A stretch of DNA of 6,433 nt. Origin: Paracoccaceae bacterium. Lineage in GTDB: Bacteria > Pseudomonadota > Alphaproteobacteria > Rhodobacterales > Rhodobacteraceae. Shown here piece after piece: positions 6,016 through 6,433 of the stretch (positions are counted from its first letter, which is position 1; each line of letters opens with the position of its first letter). Location: NCBI GenBank assembly GCA_023263735.1, contig JALQUQ010000158.1:1-6433 (forward strand), given 5' to 3'. The notes beneath the pieces are model-generated. The model searched no databases. It was given only the letters and a program-made list of their open reading frames with translations, and was not told the origin of the DNA. The position numbers and the translations under genes are program-made.

Positions 6016-6351
6016 ATGGTCGACCTGCCAGGCGAACACACTTCCGCCAAACGCGCCCTTGCCGCCCGTTATCAGGCCGAACTCGCCGGTAAGGTCGAGG
6101 TGGTGCACGAACCCGCCGGCTGCCGGTCGAACTATTGGCTGAACGCGATTGTCTGCGACGACCGCCCCCACCGCGATGCCGTGCTGAAAGCCACCAATGA
6201 CGGGGGCGTCATGACCCGCCCGATCTGGACACTGATGACCCGCCTGCCCATGTATGCCGCCTGCGACCGGGGGCCGATCCCGATGTCGGAATGGCTTGAG
6301 GACCGCGTGGTCAACATCCCTTCGGGCGTGACCGAGGGCATGCTGAAATGA
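6016..6351 (+). pseudogene. legC: LegC-type aminotransferase, C-terminal fragment
   Basis: LegC is a PLP-dependent DegT/DnrJ/EryC1 aminotransferase that adds the 4-amino group to the keto sugar made by LegB. Only about 111 residues remain of a family that is usually near 380. They match the LegC end: AKRALAARYQAEL, EPAGCRSNYWLNAIV, ATNDGGVMTRPIWTLMTRLP, and EWLEDRVVNIPSG. The family's PLP-binding lysine and most of the fold lay upstream and are absent, so the fragment cannot be an active enzyme. The ATG at 6016 is probably an internal methionine codon of the old gene: nothing like a ribosome binding site precedes it, and the AT-rich segment ends just upstream. The stop overlaps the legG start as ATGA (6348-6351), the coupling expected in an intact operon. 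Confidence 0.85.
6334..6338 (+). promoter_or_regulatory. Ribosome binding site of legG
   Basis: GAGGG lies nine bases before the ATG at 6348, inside the end of legC. With the ATGA overlap it indicates translational coupling to legC in the original operon. Confidence 0.45.
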
Positions 6352-6433
6352 CCCGCCGCATCGCCGTTTTCACCGGAACGCGGGCCGATTATGGCCTGTT
6401 GTCGCGGCTGATGCGGTTGATTGCCGATGATCC
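6348..6433 (+). CDS. legG: Hydrolysing UDP-sugar 2-epimerase LegG/NeuC, N-terminal start only
   Basis: The window ends after about 28 residues. MTRRIAVFTGTRADYGLLSRL is the family-typical start of hydrolysing UDP-N-acetylglucosamine 2-epimerases (NeuC/LegG), in which the GTRADYGLL stretch belongs to the first nucleotide-binding unit. In the legionaminic pathway this enzyme epimerises carbon 2 and removes the nucleotide to release the 2,4-diacetamido mannose-type sugar used by the synthase LegI. LegG is favoured over NeuC because legB and legC lie directly upstream. The gene starts within the legC stop codon. With legB and legC destroyed, its expression and use in this strain are doubtful unless a second copy of the pathway exists. 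Confidence 0.85.
   Translation, partial: MTRRIAVFTGTRADYGLLSRLMRLIADD

Noticed and set aside
4717..6029. Shared ACCTGCC at 4717-4723 in legB and 6023-6029 in legC, as a possible direct repeat bounding the replaced segment.
   Set aside because: Seven bases is short in GC-rich DNA. legB similarity continues about ten bases past the left copy, and the right copy lies inside the legC match, so neither copy marks the visible breakpoints.
1..6433. CRISPR arrays, tRNA or rRNA genes, and insertion sequences.
   Set aside because: No regularly spaced repeats, tRNA-like arms or transposase motifs were seen while reading either strand.

Overview
The window looks like a chromosomal piece of an alphaproteobacterium, probably of the Rhodobacteraceae/roseobacter type. 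Most of it is very GC-rich and tightly packed, with overlapping or abutting stop codons. The proteins read like that group, but this assignment rests on sequence character and not on a database search.

Left part (1-3219): the C-terminal half of an MFS exporter (1-627) meets, tail to tail, an EntD/Sfp-type 4'-phosphopantetheinyl transferase on the minus strand (624-1343). A 129-bp divergent spacer separates that gene from a LysR-type regulator (1473-2390). The regulator overlaps by 17 bp a double-hotdog HTD2/FAS1-like dehydratase or hydratase (2374-3219). These genes suggest acyl-carrier or acyl-CoA chemistry, but no specific pathway can be proved from them.

Right part (3220-6433): this is a nonulosonic (legionaminic) acid biosynthesis locus, and it is damaged. 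The CMP-legionaminate synthetase gene (legF/ptmB-like, minus strand, 3220-3923) has its N-terminal nucleotide-binding motif in one frame and the rest of the protein in another. The offset is one base, at positions 3879-3881. Divergent from it, legB (4,6-dehydratase, 4066-4773) is intact up to about residue 222 and then runs abruptly into AT-rich foreign DNA. At about 6012 the GC-rich sequence resumes inside the C-terminal end of legC (aminotransferase, 6016-6351). That fragment is joined by an ATGA overlap to the start of legG (hydrolysing UDP-sugar 2-epimerase, 6348 to the window edge).

Between the two stumps lies a clearly AT-richer segment of about 1.28 kb. It carries one complete gene on the minus strand, a TIGR00180/GT2-like glycosyltransferase (4783-5832). 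I see no transposase, integrase or convincing terminal repeats. The 3' third of legB and the first two thirds or more of legC are missing, so this is a replacement, not a simple insertion. The main result is a legionaminic acid operon whose core was swapped for a foreign glycosyltransferase, with an independent frameshift in the activating enzyme. It looks like surface-glycan switching with decay of the old pathway, unless an assembly chimera or base error explains part of it.
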